Origin: Achromobacter sp. MYb9
GTDB lineage: Bacteria; Pseudomonadota; Gammaproteobacteria; Burkholderiales; Burkholderiaceae_B
Length of the DNA stretch: 64,000 bases
Assembly: GCF_002975275.1 (NCBI RefSeq)
Contig: NZ_PCOQ01000010.1
Location: forward strand, 1-64,000
Reading direction: 5' to 3'
Part shown: one piece after another, positions 18,486-26,346 of the stretch
How positions within the stretch are numbered: position 1 is the first letter of the stretch
Layout: every line of letters starts with the position of its first letter
The notes under the pieces: model-generated
Database searches by the model: none
What the model saw: only the letters and a program-made list of their open reading frames with translations
Told to the model about the DNA's origin: nothing
Made by a program: the position numbers and the translations under genes

Positions 18486-18506
18486 CAGGCGTCAGGCGTC
18501 AGGCGT
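18486..18506. repeat. Three tandem copies of a 7-bp unit
   Basis: CAGGCGT is repeated three times exactly. The array spans the stop codon of the MarR gene (18499-18501), so a change in copy number would alter the C-terminus or stop of that protein. Confidence 0.7.
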
Positions 18507-19011
18507 CGATGCCGCCGGGCGTCTCCTGGTCGTGTTTGATCAACAGCTTTTTCAACAATCCGGCCATTTGCTTGCGTTCGGACGGTGATAGCGGGTCCAG
18601 CAATTCGTTCAGCTCCTTCAGATAGTCCTTCAAGACCAGTTTGATCACGCGCAGCCCTTCCGCGGTCAGCGACACGATGACGCCGCGGCGGTCGTCGGGG
18701 TTGGGATTGCGCACCAGCAGGCCGGCCTGTTCAAGGCGGTCGAGGCGGTTGGTCATGGCGCCGGACGTCAGCAGCAGGGCATCGACCAGTTTCTGCGGAT
18801 TCATGGCATGCGGGGCGCCGGTGCGGTATAGCGTGGCCAGCACGTCGAATTCGCCCTGATGCAGGTTGTAGCGGCGGAAGCTGCGGTTCACATCGCGGAC
18901 AGCAAACGCGTTCAAGCGGAATACGCGGGCGATGACCGCCATGGCGCCGAAGTCCTGGGTGGGACATTCCGCGCTCCATTGCGAGATCACCTGATCGACA
19001 AGGTCATTCAT
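18499..19011 (-). CDS. MarR-family transcriptional regulator
   Basis: A 170-residue MarR regulator. The winged-helix core includes LLLTSGAMTNRLDRLEQAGLV-like text (about 80-100) and the wing NPDDRRGVIVSLT. MarR proteins repress efflux or stress genes and release DNA when bound to small phenolic or lipophilic ligands. The gene is upstream of an MFS transporter on the same strand. A perfect 14-bp palindrome at 19042-19055, about 30 bp before its ATG, is a likely autoregulatory operator. The last codons lie in a 7-bp tandem repeat. Confidence 0.92.
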   Translation of the reverse strand: MNDLVDQVISQWSAECPTQDFGAMAVIARVFRLNAFAVRDVNRSFRRYNLHQGEFDVLATLYRTGAPHAMNPQKLVDALLLTSGAMTNRLDRLEQAGLLVRNPNPDDRRGVIVSLTAEGLRVIKLVLKDYLKELNELLDPLSPSERKQMAGLLKKLLIKHDQETPGGIDA

Positions 19012-19041
19012 GGGTAAGCCAGATTACTTTTATATGAAGTT

Positions 19042-19055
19042 TCTTAACGTTAAGA
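19042..19055. promoter_or_regulatory. Perfect 14-bp palindrome, probable MarR operator
   Basis: TCTTAACGTTAAGA is self-complementary over all 14 bases and sits 31-44 bp upstream of the MarR start in a short AT-rich stretch. Length, symmetry and position match MarR operators. Confidence 0.65.
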
Positions 19056-19104
19056 TAAATTCTAACAGCAGGCCCGAATCCCGCGCAAATTGCGCCGCAA
19101 AAAA

Positions 19105-19136
19105 GAAGGGCCCGCCTCTTTCGAGGCGGGCCCTTC
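19105..19136 (-). terminator. Intrinsic terminator of the HU-like gene
   Basis: A perfect 13-bp stem (19106-19118 with 19123-19135) with a 4-base loop. On the minus strand it is followed by a T-rich run (TTCTTTTTT), and it lies 26 bp past the HU-like stop codon. Confidence 0.88.
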
Positions 19137-19161
19137 CGGCTTGACCGGATACTCGCGCGAA

Positions 19162-19620
19162 TTACTGCGCGGCGTCCTTCAGCTTCTTGAGCGGGCGAAC
19201 CTTCACCTTGACCGAAGCCGGCTTGGCGGGGAACCAGCGCTCGACGCCAGTGAACGGATCCTTGCCGAAGCGCTTGGCCTTGGCCGGAACCTTTTGCACG
19301 GCAACCTTGAACAGGCCGGGCAGCGTGAATTCGCCAACGCCCTTCTTGTCCACGGAACCCAGCACCGAGGTTTCCAGGCTGGCCAGGACGGCCTTGACGG
19401 CCTTGGCTTCAACGCCGGATTGCTCAACGATGTAGGCAACCAGTTGGGTCTTGTTCAGGGCAGCCTTGATGGCCTTGGGTGCAGCAGCGACCTTCTTGGC
19501 GGCGACGGCCTTCTTTGCTGCGGGCTTCACAGCGGGTTTGGCGGCGGTTGCCTTCTTTGCGGGCGCCTTGACGGCGGGCTTGGTGACTTTCTTGGCAGGA
19601 GCTTTTGCTTTCGTGGCCAT
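19162..19620 (-). CDS. HU-family DNA-binding protein with Lys/Ala-rich tail
   Basis: A 152-residue protein. Residues 1 to about 55 are an extended, highly basic Lys/Ala/Pro tail with repeated AKK and KPA words. Residues from about 56 form an HU/IHF-type domain (KTQLVAYIVEQSGVEAK, then VGEFTLPGLFKVAVQKVPAK). The end RPLKKLKDAAQ closes the HU arm region. It is nucleoid-associated, combining an H1-like tail with an HU fold, as in the HU-like proteins described in Bordetella. The ATG at 19620 is the natural start; there is a strong terminator downstream. It diverges from the carboxypeptidase gene. Confidence 0.85.
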   Translation of the reverse strand: MATKAKAPAKKVTKPAVKAPAKKATAAKPAVKPAAKKAVAAKKVAAAPKAIKAALNKTQLVAYIVEQSGVEAKAVKAVLASLETSVLGSVDKKGVGEFTLPGLFKVAVQKVPAKAKRFGKDPFTGVERWFPAKPASVKVKVRPLKKLKDAAQ

Positions 19621-19970
19621 GGTCAAAATCCGTAGTTGAGGACATGGAGCAGCGCGCGCCGGGTATCGGCTTTTAACGCTACGCGCCCGATGATAGCGGA
19701 AGACTTGCAGTTCTTGCGGCTTTCTCGCGGGTTTTAAGCCTCTGTTTGTTGTTTTCGACGCAGAAAGTGCTTGCTGCAAGGTCTTCTGCAATAGGTCGTG
19801 ACATTCCAAGCCTATTTTTGCGGGACATCGCGTCACTGAACCAATGGCGCCGAGCGTGTTCCAATTGCGTGCGGCGCGCGGGGATATTGTTGAATGCTGG
19901 GCCTGTTGCTCAGGCCGATTGGCGTTCGTTTCCGCGCGGGAACAACCCAAGCATGGATTGAAGCTCTTAT
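19621..19970. other. Divergent intergenic region, HU-like / carboxypeptidase
   Basis: About 350 bp without a convincing gene. It must hold promoters for both flanking genes. A TATCAT-like hexamer on the minus strand near 19690-19695 could serve the HU-like gene, but no strong -35 partner is seen. No repeat or RNA gene was recognised. Confidence 0.4.
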
Positions 19971-21134
19971 ATGTTGTTGATGAAAAAGTTTGCGGCAGGC
20001 CTGCTCGTTGCGACGGCGTGTGTGTCGGGCGCGATGGCTCAGCCGATGCCCCAGCCGGTGCTGTCGGCCAAAGCCTGGCTGCTGCTGGATGAGACCAGCG
20101 GCCAGGTGATCGCGTCGCACGCGGCCACCACGCGGATCGAACCCGCGTCGCTGACCAAGATCATGACGGCCTACGTCGTGTTTGAGGCGTTGAACAAGAA
20201 GGAAGTCACGCCCGGCCAGTTGGTCGTGATTTCGACGCGCGCATGGAAAGTGCCGGCAGGCAGCTCAAAGATGTTCCTGGAGCCGGGCTCCAAGGTGTCG
20301 GTGGACGAACTGCTGCGCGGCCTGATGATTCAGTCCGGCAATGATGCGGCCATTGCATTGGCCGAAGCGGTGTCCGGCAGCGTCGAGGCTTTTGTCGCGC
20401 GGATGAACGACACGGCCGCGCGGCTGGGCCTGCATGCGACGCATTTCGCCAGCCCCCATGGCCTGCCGGACCCGGGCACGTATTCCACGGCCAGCGACTT
20501 GTCCATCCTGGCCACGCGCTTCATCCGCGATTACCCTCAGTTGTACAAGACCTACGATTCCGCCAAGCAGTTCACGTTCAACAACATCACCCAGCCCAAC
20601 CGGAACCGGCTGCTGTGGCTGGACCCCAGCGTGGACGGGCTGAAGACGGGCCATACCGACTCCGCGGGCTATTGCATCGTGGCGACGGCGCGTCGGCCCA
20701 ATGGCGCGGACCAGCGCCGGCTGATCACCGTGGTGGTGGGCACGGCCTCCGATAAATTGCGGACCCAGGAAAGCCGGGAGTTGCTGGAATGGGGGTTTCA
20801 GGGCTTCAATACCATCAAGCTTTACGCGCGCGGCCAAGCCGTGGCCACGCCTGAAGTCTGGAAGGGCGAAAGCGACAGCCTGAAGGCCGGTTTTTCACGG
20901 GACGCCTATGTGACCGTGCCCGCGGGCGCCAAAGTGGAGCCCGTGTGGACGCCGCACGAGCCCTTGATGGCGCCGATCGCGGCCCAGGACACGGTGGGTG
21001 CGTTGCGGGTGCTGGTGGACGGCAAGCCGTCGATGCAGTTTCCGGTGGTGGCGCTGGAGCCGGTGGCCGAAGCGGGTTTCGCCGGCCGTGCCTGGGATTC
21101 CGTGCGGTTGTGGTGGCGCGGCCAATCAAGTTGA
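19971..21134 (+). CDS. dacC: D-alanyl-D-alanine carboxypeptidase (PBP5/6 type)
   Basis: A 387-residue low-molecular-mass penicillin-binding protein that trims the terminal D-Ala of peptidoglycan stem peptides. A signal peptide ends near AMAQ (about residue 24). The active-site motifs are SLTK (60-63), SGN (122-124) and KTG (225-227). A C-terminal domain from about 275 and a final segment with VRLWWRG fit the amphipathic membrane anchor of the family. The ATG at 19971 or the one at 19980 could be used. The symbol follows the usual naming for this family and is not certain against dacA. Confidence 0.93.
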   Translation: MLLMKKFAAGLLVATACVSGAMAQPMPQPVLSAKAWLLLDETSGQVIASHAATTRIEPASLTKIMTAYVVFEALNKKEVTPGQLVVISTRAWKVPAGSSKMFLEPGSKVSVDELLRGLMIQSGNDAAIALAEAVSGSVEAFVARMNDTAARLGLHATHFASPHGLPDPGTYSTASDLSILATRFIRDYPQLYKTYDSAKQFTFNNITQPNRNRLLWLDPSVDGLKTGHTDSAGYCIVATARRPNGADQRRLITVVVGTASDKLRTQESRELLEWGFQGFNTIKLYARGQAVATPEVWKGESDSLKAGFSRDAYVTVPAGAKVEPVWTPHEPLMAPIAAQDTVGALRVLVDGKPSMQFPVVALEPVAEAGFAGRAWDSVRLWWRGQSS

Positions 21135-21185
21135 CCTTGGCAGGCCCTCGGGCATGCGTCGCGGGTTGCGGCAAGGAGGTGTGTG

Positions 21186-21734
21186 ATGGCGGTGAGCTTT
21201 CCTGGAGGTCCGGCGCCAGCGCCGGGGGCGGATGATCCGCTGGCGTTGCTGTCGGCCTGCCATGGCCGCATCGCGCGGCAATGCGCCACCTTGATGCGGC
21301 TGGCGGCGCATCTGCCCGTGCATGGCAGCGATGCCGCGGCGCAGACTGCGGCCGCCGCCGTGATCCGCTATTTCGACACGGCCGCCGCGCACCACCACGA
21401 AGATGAGGAAGAAGATCTTTTTCCGGCCTTGCTCGAATCCATGGCGGGGTCCGATGCGGGCTGCCTGCACGCGTTGGTGAAGGGGCTGCTGGCCGATCAT
21501 CGGCGCCTGGCGGCATTGTGGTCGCCGCTGCGGCAGGGGTTGTCCGAAGTCGCCGCAGGGCGGCCCTGGGCTCTGCCGCCGGCGCAGGCGGAAGCGTTCA
21601 CCGAGGCCTATGCGGCGCATATCCGGCGCGAAGAGGACGAACTGCTGCCGATGGCGGCGCGGCTGATTTCGGATGACGCCCTGACTGACATCGGGCTGGC
21701 GATGAAGGCGCGGCGCGGGGGCGATGCGAGTTGA
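21186..21734 (+). CDS. Hemerythrin-like (HHE cation-binding) protein
   Basis: A 182-residue four-helix protein with hemerythrin-type iron ligands: His26 in ACHGR, a His-Glu cluster in AAHHHEDEEEDLFP (about 69-76), His105 in LADHRRL, and a final His/Glu set in AAHIRREEDELLP. Such proteins bind a di-iron site and are linked to oxygen or nitrosative stress sensing. AAGGAGG six bases upstream of the ATG at 21186 decides that start over a GTG at 21183. It lies 51 bp after the carboxypeptidase gene on the same strand. Confidence 0.87.
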   Translation: MAVSFPGGPAPAPGADDPLALLSACHGRIARQCATLMRLAAHLPVHGSDAAAQTAAAAVIRYFDTAAAHHHEDEEEDLFPALLESMAGSDAGCLHALVKGLLADHRRLAALWSPLRQGLSEVAAGRPWALPPAQAEAFTEAYAAHIRREEDELLPMAARLISDDALTDIGLAMKARRGGDAS

Positions 21735-21873
21735 ATGGCCGCCGGCATGCCGGCCGCAAGTAGCGGGCGGGAGGCGCGTTGCGCCGGTCCGGGCGAGCGA
21801 TTACGCTAGGCGACCTTGTTCCGCGCGCAGAACCGCCCGGGCCAGGAAATCTAAAAAAGGGGAAAGGGACAGG

Positions 21874-23658
21874 ATGACGCAGGGGGCAAGAAATCTGGCG
21901 GGCCGCATGTTTGGCTCATGGGTGGACGATGTCAACAAGTTGACGTTGCGCGCCGACTTGTCGGCCGGCCTGCTTGGGGCGCTGCTGGTGTTGCCGCAAG
22001 GCGTGGCGTTCGCCATGCTGGCCGGACTGCCCGCGGAATACGGCCTGTACTCCGCCATCGTGCCCTGTATCGTGGCGGCCCTGTTCGGGTCCAGCCGACA
22101 TGTCATGTCGGGCCCGACCAACGCCAATTCGCTGGCGCTGTTCGCCGTGCTGACCCCGTTGGCCGCCGCGGGCAGCCCTGCTTATATACAGTTGGCGCTG
22201 GCGGTGACGGTGTTGGTCGGCGTCATGCAATGGCTGGTGGGCGTGCTGCGCCTGGGTTCGCTGGCGCATTTCATCTCACCGTCGGCCCTGTTCGGTTTCA
22301 CCAGCGGCGCGGCGCTGCTGATTGCGGTGCATGCCTTGAAGGATGCGCTGGGCTTGCCGTCGCCGGCCTCGCATGGGGCCGGCGCGCTGCTGGTCAGCGT
22401 CGGTACGCATATCGGCGACGTGCATCAGGGCGCCGTGCTGGTGACACTGGTCACGCTGGGCGTGGCATTGCTGGTGCGCCGGCTGGACAAGCGCAAGCCC
22501 TACATGCTGCTGGGATTGGTGGCGGGGGCGCTGGCGGCGGCCGCTTTCAACAAGTGGGCCGTGGCGCCCGGCGGAACGCCGGTGTCGGTTGTTGGCGCCA
22601 TCGCCCAGCCTTGGCCGCCGTTCCATGTGCCCAGCGTGGACTGGCGCACGCTGCCCGATCTGCTCAGCCTGGCGTTCGCGTTGACGATCGTGGCGTTGGC
22701 GCAATCGATCTCCATCGCCAAGGCGGTCGCGACGCGCTCGGGCCAGCGCATCGACGCCAACCGGGAATTCACGGGGCAGGGGTTGTCGAACATCGTGGGC
22801 GGCTTTTTCTCTTGCTATCTGTCTTGCGGATCGCTGAACCGGTCCGTGCCCAATTTCGAGGCGGGCGCGAAGACGCCGCTGGCCGCCGTCTTCTCCGCGG
22901 TGCTGCTGGTGGTGCTGGTGGCCTTGTCGGCGCCGTTGCTGGCGATGATTCCCAACGCGGCGATCTCGGGCTTGTTGTTGCTAGTGGCGTGGACGTTGCT
23001 GGATATTCCGCGTTGGCGCCAGTTGATCCGCATGCAGCCGGGCGAATGCGCCATTGCCGGCGCCACGCTGGCCGCCACGGTCACCATCCGCATGGAAGTG
23101 GCGATTCTGCTGGGGACGGTGTTGTCGCTGATGGCGTATCTGCATCGCACGTCGCGGCCGGCAATGCGCACGATGGGCTTCGATTCCCGAGGGCTGGACC
23201 GGCGCTTCGTCGTGCTGGAACATCAAGAGGACGCGCTGCCGGAGTGTCCGCAATTGAAGCTGCTGCGGATGGAAGGCTCGATTTACTTCGGCGCGGCGGC
23301 CCATGTGGCCCAGCGGCTGCACGAGTTGCGGGCGGCCCCCGATGCGCCGCGCCATCTGCTGGTGATGGCCAAGAGCATGAACTTCATTGATCTGGCCGGC
23401 GCGCAGGTATGGGAAGACGAACTGGCCGCGCGGCGCGCGATGGGCGGCGACTTGTATTTCCACCGGCCGCGGCCGGAAGTGCTGGACATGTGGCGCCGCA
23501 CGGGCTTTCTGAATCGTCTGGGCGAGGACCACATTTTTCCGGACAAGGCCACGGCGCTGCACACCATCTATGCCAAGCTGGACCCTGGCATCTGTGCGGG
23601 TTGCAAGGCCCGGATTTTCTGGGAATGCCAGCCGCAGAGCCCGCAAAGCGAGCACTGA
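21874..23658 (+). CDS. SulP-family anion permease with STAS domain
   Basis: A 594-residue SulP permease for sulfate or another anion. The membrane domain (about 20-430) begins with DLSAGLLGALLVLPQGVAFAMLAGLPAEYGLY and has PTNANSLALFAVLTP typical of the family. A cytoplasmic STAS domain follows (about 455-565). The last residues contain a Cys-rich stretch, CAGCKARIFWEC. The ATG at 21874 follows GGGACAGG; the longer reading frame upstream lacks membrane or family sequence. The gene is convergent with the ABC-transporter cluster. Confidence 0.9.
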   Translation: MTQGARNLAGRMFGSWVDDVNKLTLRADLSAGLLGALLVLPQGVAFAMLAGLPAEYGLYSAIVPCIVAALFGSSRHVMSGPTNANSLALFAVLTPLAAAGSPAYIQLALAVTVLVGVMQWLVGVLRLGSLAHFISPSALFGFTSGAALLIAVHALKDALGLPSPASHGAGALLVSVGTHIGDVHQGAVLVTLVTLGVALLVRRLDKRKPYMLLGLVAGALAAAAFNKWAVAPGGTPVSVVGAIAQPWPPFHVPSVDWRTLPDLLSLAFALTIVALAQSISIAKAVATRSGQRIDANREFTGQGLSNIVGGFFSCYLSCGSLNRSVPNFEAGAKTPLAAVFSAVLLVVLVALSAPLLAMIPNAAISGLLLLVAWTLLDIPRWRQLIRMQPGECAIAGATLAATVTIRMEVAILLGTVLSLMAYLHRTSRPAMRTMGFDSRGLDRRFVVLEHQEDALPECPQLKLLRMEGSIYFGAAAHVAQRLHELRAAPDAPRHLLVMAKSMNFIDLAGAQVWEDELAARRAMGGDLYFHRPRPEVLDMWRRTGFLNRLGEDHIFPDKATALHTIYAKLDPGICAGCKARIFWECQPQSPQSEH

Positions 23659-23666
23659 CCGCGTTG

Positions 23667-23697
23667 CGCGGATCCGCTCGATTCAGCGGACTCCGCG
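23667..23697. terminator. Bulged hairpin between convergent genes
   Basis: CGCGGATCCGCT (23667-23678) pairs with 23685-23697 with one bulged base. There is no T-run on either side, so termination is only possible, not shown. It sits between the SulP stop and the ATPase stop. Confidence 0.3.
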
Positions 23698-23713
23698 TGG
23701 CGTCATCAACCCC

Positions 23714-24472
23714 TCAGGGGGCTTCCGTGCCCAGGTAGGCCGCGCGGACCCGCGGGTCCGCCGCGATGGCGGCGGGTTCGCCTTCCGCCAGCAGGGCGCC
23801 GCGCACCAGGACGGCGATGCGGTCGGCATGTTTGAACACCACGTCCAGGCTGTGCTCGGTGAACAGCACCGCGATGCGTTGCGTGTCGGCAAGTTGGCGC
23901 GTCAACCGCATCAGCGCGTGTCGCTCGTTGGTGGCCATGCCGGCCGTGGGTTCGTCCATCAGCAGCAGGCGCGGCTGGTGCGCCAGCGCCATCGCCAATT
24001 CGACCCGTTTGACGTCGCCGTATGCCAACGTGCCGCAGGCGGCATCCGCCTTGTCCGCCATTTGCACTTGCGACAGCAGGGCCATGGCTTCGTCGGCGGC
24101 GTGGCGGTTGGCGCGACGCCACGGATTGAACAGGAGTCGGTCGCGCGACAGCAGGGCGGTCTGCACATTTTCGAGTACGGTCATCGAGCGGAAGGTCGCG
24201 GCGGTCTGGAAAGTGCGGCCTACGCCCAACCGGCAGATCTTGCCGGCGGACAGGCCCACCAGTTCGCGGCCATCCAGCCGTACCGAGCCGGCGTCCGGGC
24301 GCAGTTGCCCCCCCAACACGTTGAAGCAGGTGGACTTGCCTGCGCCATTCGGGCCAATCAGTGCCAGCATCCTGCCGGCTTCCAGCGTGAACGACACGCC
24401 GGCCAGCGCATTGATGCCGCCGAACGATTTACGCAGCGCCTCGACTTGCAGCAAGGGAAGAGGCGGGGTCAT
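23714..24472 (-). CDS. livG: Branched-chain amino acid-type ABC transporter ATPase (LivG-like)
   Basis: A 252-residue LivG-type ATPase. Walker A is GPNGAGKST (about 40-48), the signature region is AYGDVKRVELAMALA instead of a canonical LSGGQ, and Walker B is LLLMDEPTAG. The C-terminal LYLGTEAP-like end is the usual LivG tail. Its ATG overlaps the stop of the fused permease gene in an ATGA arrangement, so translation is coupled. No LivF gene follows; the next gene is the convergent SulP permease. Confidence 0.9.
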   Translation of the reverse strand: MTPPLPLLQVEALRKSFGGINALAGVSFTLEAGRMLALIGPNGAGKSTCFNVLGGQLRPDAGSVRLDGRELVGLSAGKICRLGVGRTFQTAATFRSMTVLENVQTALLSRDRLLFNPWRRANRHAADEAMALLSQVQMADKADAACGTLAYGDVKRVELAMALAHQPRLLLMDEPTAGMATNERHALMRLTRQLADTQRIAVLFTEHSLDVVFKHADRIAVLVRGALLAEGEPAAIAADPRVRAAYLGTEAP

Positions 24473-26346
24473 GCGCGCCTCCTTTGCAGCCGCGCGGCGG
24501 CGCCGGCCAGACCTTCCGGAAACGCCAGGACCAGCGCCAGGATGGCCACGCCCAGCACGGCGTGCCAATACTCGGTGCTGCGCGCCGCCGCGTCTTGCAG
24601 CCAGGTGTAGGCAGCGGCGCCTGCGAGGGGGCCGGCCAGCGTCTGCAGGCCGCCCAGCAGCACCATGACCAGCCCGTCCACCGAACGGCTGACGGCCAGC
24701 ACGTCGGGCGCGATGCTGCCTTTGGAAAACGCGTACAGCGAACCTGCCAGCCCCGCGGCGAAGGACGCGGCGACAAAGCCCGCCCACTGCACGCGCCGGG
24801 TCTCCATGCCCAGCGCTTCGGCGCGCATGGCGGAGTCGCGCACCCCGCGCAGGGCATAACCCAGCGGCGAAAACGCCAGGCGCCGCAGCCAGGCGATACC
24901 CGCCGCGCACAGGACCAGCGTTGCGTAATAGAACCACGGGCCTTGCGCCAGCCAGGACGAAGGCCACAAGCCGATCAGGCCGTTGCTGCCGCCGGTCACG
25001 TCGTCCCATTGGTAGGCGAGTGCCCACAGGATCTGCGCCACGGCCAGCGTCAGCATCGCCAGGTACACGCCGGACAGGCGCACGCAGAACCAGCCGAACA
25101 ACAGTGCGCCGAAGGCGGCGGCGAAGGGGCCCAGCAGCAAGGCGGCCTCCATCGGCACGGCGGCCAGTTTCAACAGCAGCGCGGCGCCGTAGGCACCCAG
25201 GCCGAACCAGGCGGCATGGCCAAAAGAGGTCATGCCGGCAAGACCGGTCAGAAAATGCAGGCTGGCGGCGAACAGCGCGGCGATCAGGATCTCGGTCATC
25301 AGGATGCCCAGATACGGCCAGTGCAGCGCGGCGACGGGCACCAGCGCCAATAGAACCAGCAGCAGGCCGTAGGCCAGGCGCAACTTTTTTCCGGCAGGCG
25401 CGATGGGGCGTTCCGGCGCACCCGCGTGCGAGGCGGGCGCGGGGGCTTTGCCCAGCAGGCCCCACGGCCGCACCACCAGCACCACGGCCATCACGGCAAA
25501 TTCGGCCAGCAGCGTCAGCTTCGACAGATTGAACATCCACGGGCCGATCTGGACCTGCCCCAGGAAGACGAACACGGCTTTGACAGAGCAGATAAGCAGG
25601 GCGGCCAGGAAGGCGCCGGGTATCGAGCCCAGGCCGCCTACCACCACCACCACGAAGGCGCTGGCAATGATTTCCAGGTCCAGGCCCAGGGTGGCCGGCA
25701 CCCGGGGGGCGGCCAAGGCGCCGCCCAGGCCCGCCAGGAATGCTCCCAGCGTGAACGCGGACGTGAACAGCCAGGCCTGGTTCACGCCCAGCGCGGCCAG
25801 CATGCTGCGATTTTCAGACGCCGCGCGCAGCAGACGTCCCCAGCGCGTGCGCATCAGCAGCAGCCACAGCAGACCCAGCACCACGGGACCGGCCGCGATC
25901 AGCAACAGGTCGTATTGCGGATAGCGGCGCCCCAGGATCTGCACCGCGCCGGACAGGCCAGGCGCGCGCGCGGCGAACAAGTCTTCCGGGCCCCAGATGG
26001 CCAGCGCGGCGTCGCCGATGATGAGCACCAGCGCGAACGTGGCCAGCAATTGGAACAGCTCGGGCGCCTGGTACAGGCGCTTTAGCACCAACCATTCGGC
26101 GGCGGCGCCGATCAGGCCGGTGGCCAGCGCGGCCAGCAGCAAACCGGCCCAGTAACCGACGCCGTCGCCGAAATACGTGGTGAAGGTCCATGCCAGGTAG
26201 ATACCCAGCATGTAGAACGACCCATGCGCGAAGTTGACCACGCGGGTCACGCCGAAGATCAGCGACAGGCCCGCAGCGACCAGAAACAAGGCGCTGGCGT
26301 CGGCCAGGCCGTTGAGCAGCTGCGACAGCAGCCCCGACAGGCTCAT
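24469..26346 (-). CDS. Fused LivH-LivM permease of a branched-chain amino acid-type ABC transporter
   Basis: A 625-residue inner-membrane protein joining two permeases that are usually separate. Residues 1 to about 295 are LivH-like (NGLADASALFLVAAGLSLIF, NFAHGSFYMLG, VVVVVGGLGSIPGAFLAA). A hydrophilic linker, rich in Pro/Ala near 300-320, leads to a LivM-like half to the end (GLAGMTSFGHAAWFGLGAY, VMVLLGGLQTLAGPLAGA). Both halves carry the expected ABC-permease signatures, so the protein could supply both membrane subunits in one chain. Its start overlaps the stop of the binding-protein gene (TGATG) and its stop overlaps the ATPase start. Confidence 0.9.
   Translation of the reverse strand: MSLSGLLSQLLNGLADASALFLVAAGLSLIFGVTRVVNFAHGSFYMLGIYLAWTFTTYFGDGVGYWAGLLLAALATGLIGAAAEWLVLKRLYQAPELFQLLATFALVLIIGDAALAIWGPEDLFAARAPGLSGAVQILGRRYPQYDLLLIAAGPVVLGLLWLLLMRTRWGRLLRAASENRSMLAALGVNQAWLFTSAFTLGAFLAGLGGALAAPRVPATLGLDLEIIASAFVVVVVGGLGSIPGAFLAALLICSVKAVFVFLGQVQIGPWMFNLSKLTLLAEFAVMAVVLVVRPWGLLGKAPAPASHAGAPERPIAPAGKKLRLAYGLLLVLLALVPVAALHWPYLGILMTEILIAALFAASLHFLTGLAGMTSFGHAAWFGLGAYGAALLLKLAAVPMEAALLLGPFAAAFGALLFGWFCVRLSGVYLAMLTLAVAQILWALAYQWDDVTGGSNGLIGLWPSSWLAQGPWFYYATLVLCAAGIAWLRRLAFSPLGYALRGVRDSAMRAEALGMETRRVQWAGFVAASFAAGLAGSLYAFSKGSIAPDVLAVSRSVDGLVMVLLGGLQTLAGPLAGAAAYTWLQDAAARSTEYWHAVLGVAILALVLAFPEGLAGAAARLQRRRA

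Noticed and set aside
24473-25540. N-terminal extension of the LivG-like ATPase frame
   Set aside because: The extension overlaps the fused permease gene in another frame. The ATPase family sequence begins at 24472, where an ATGA overlap sets the start.
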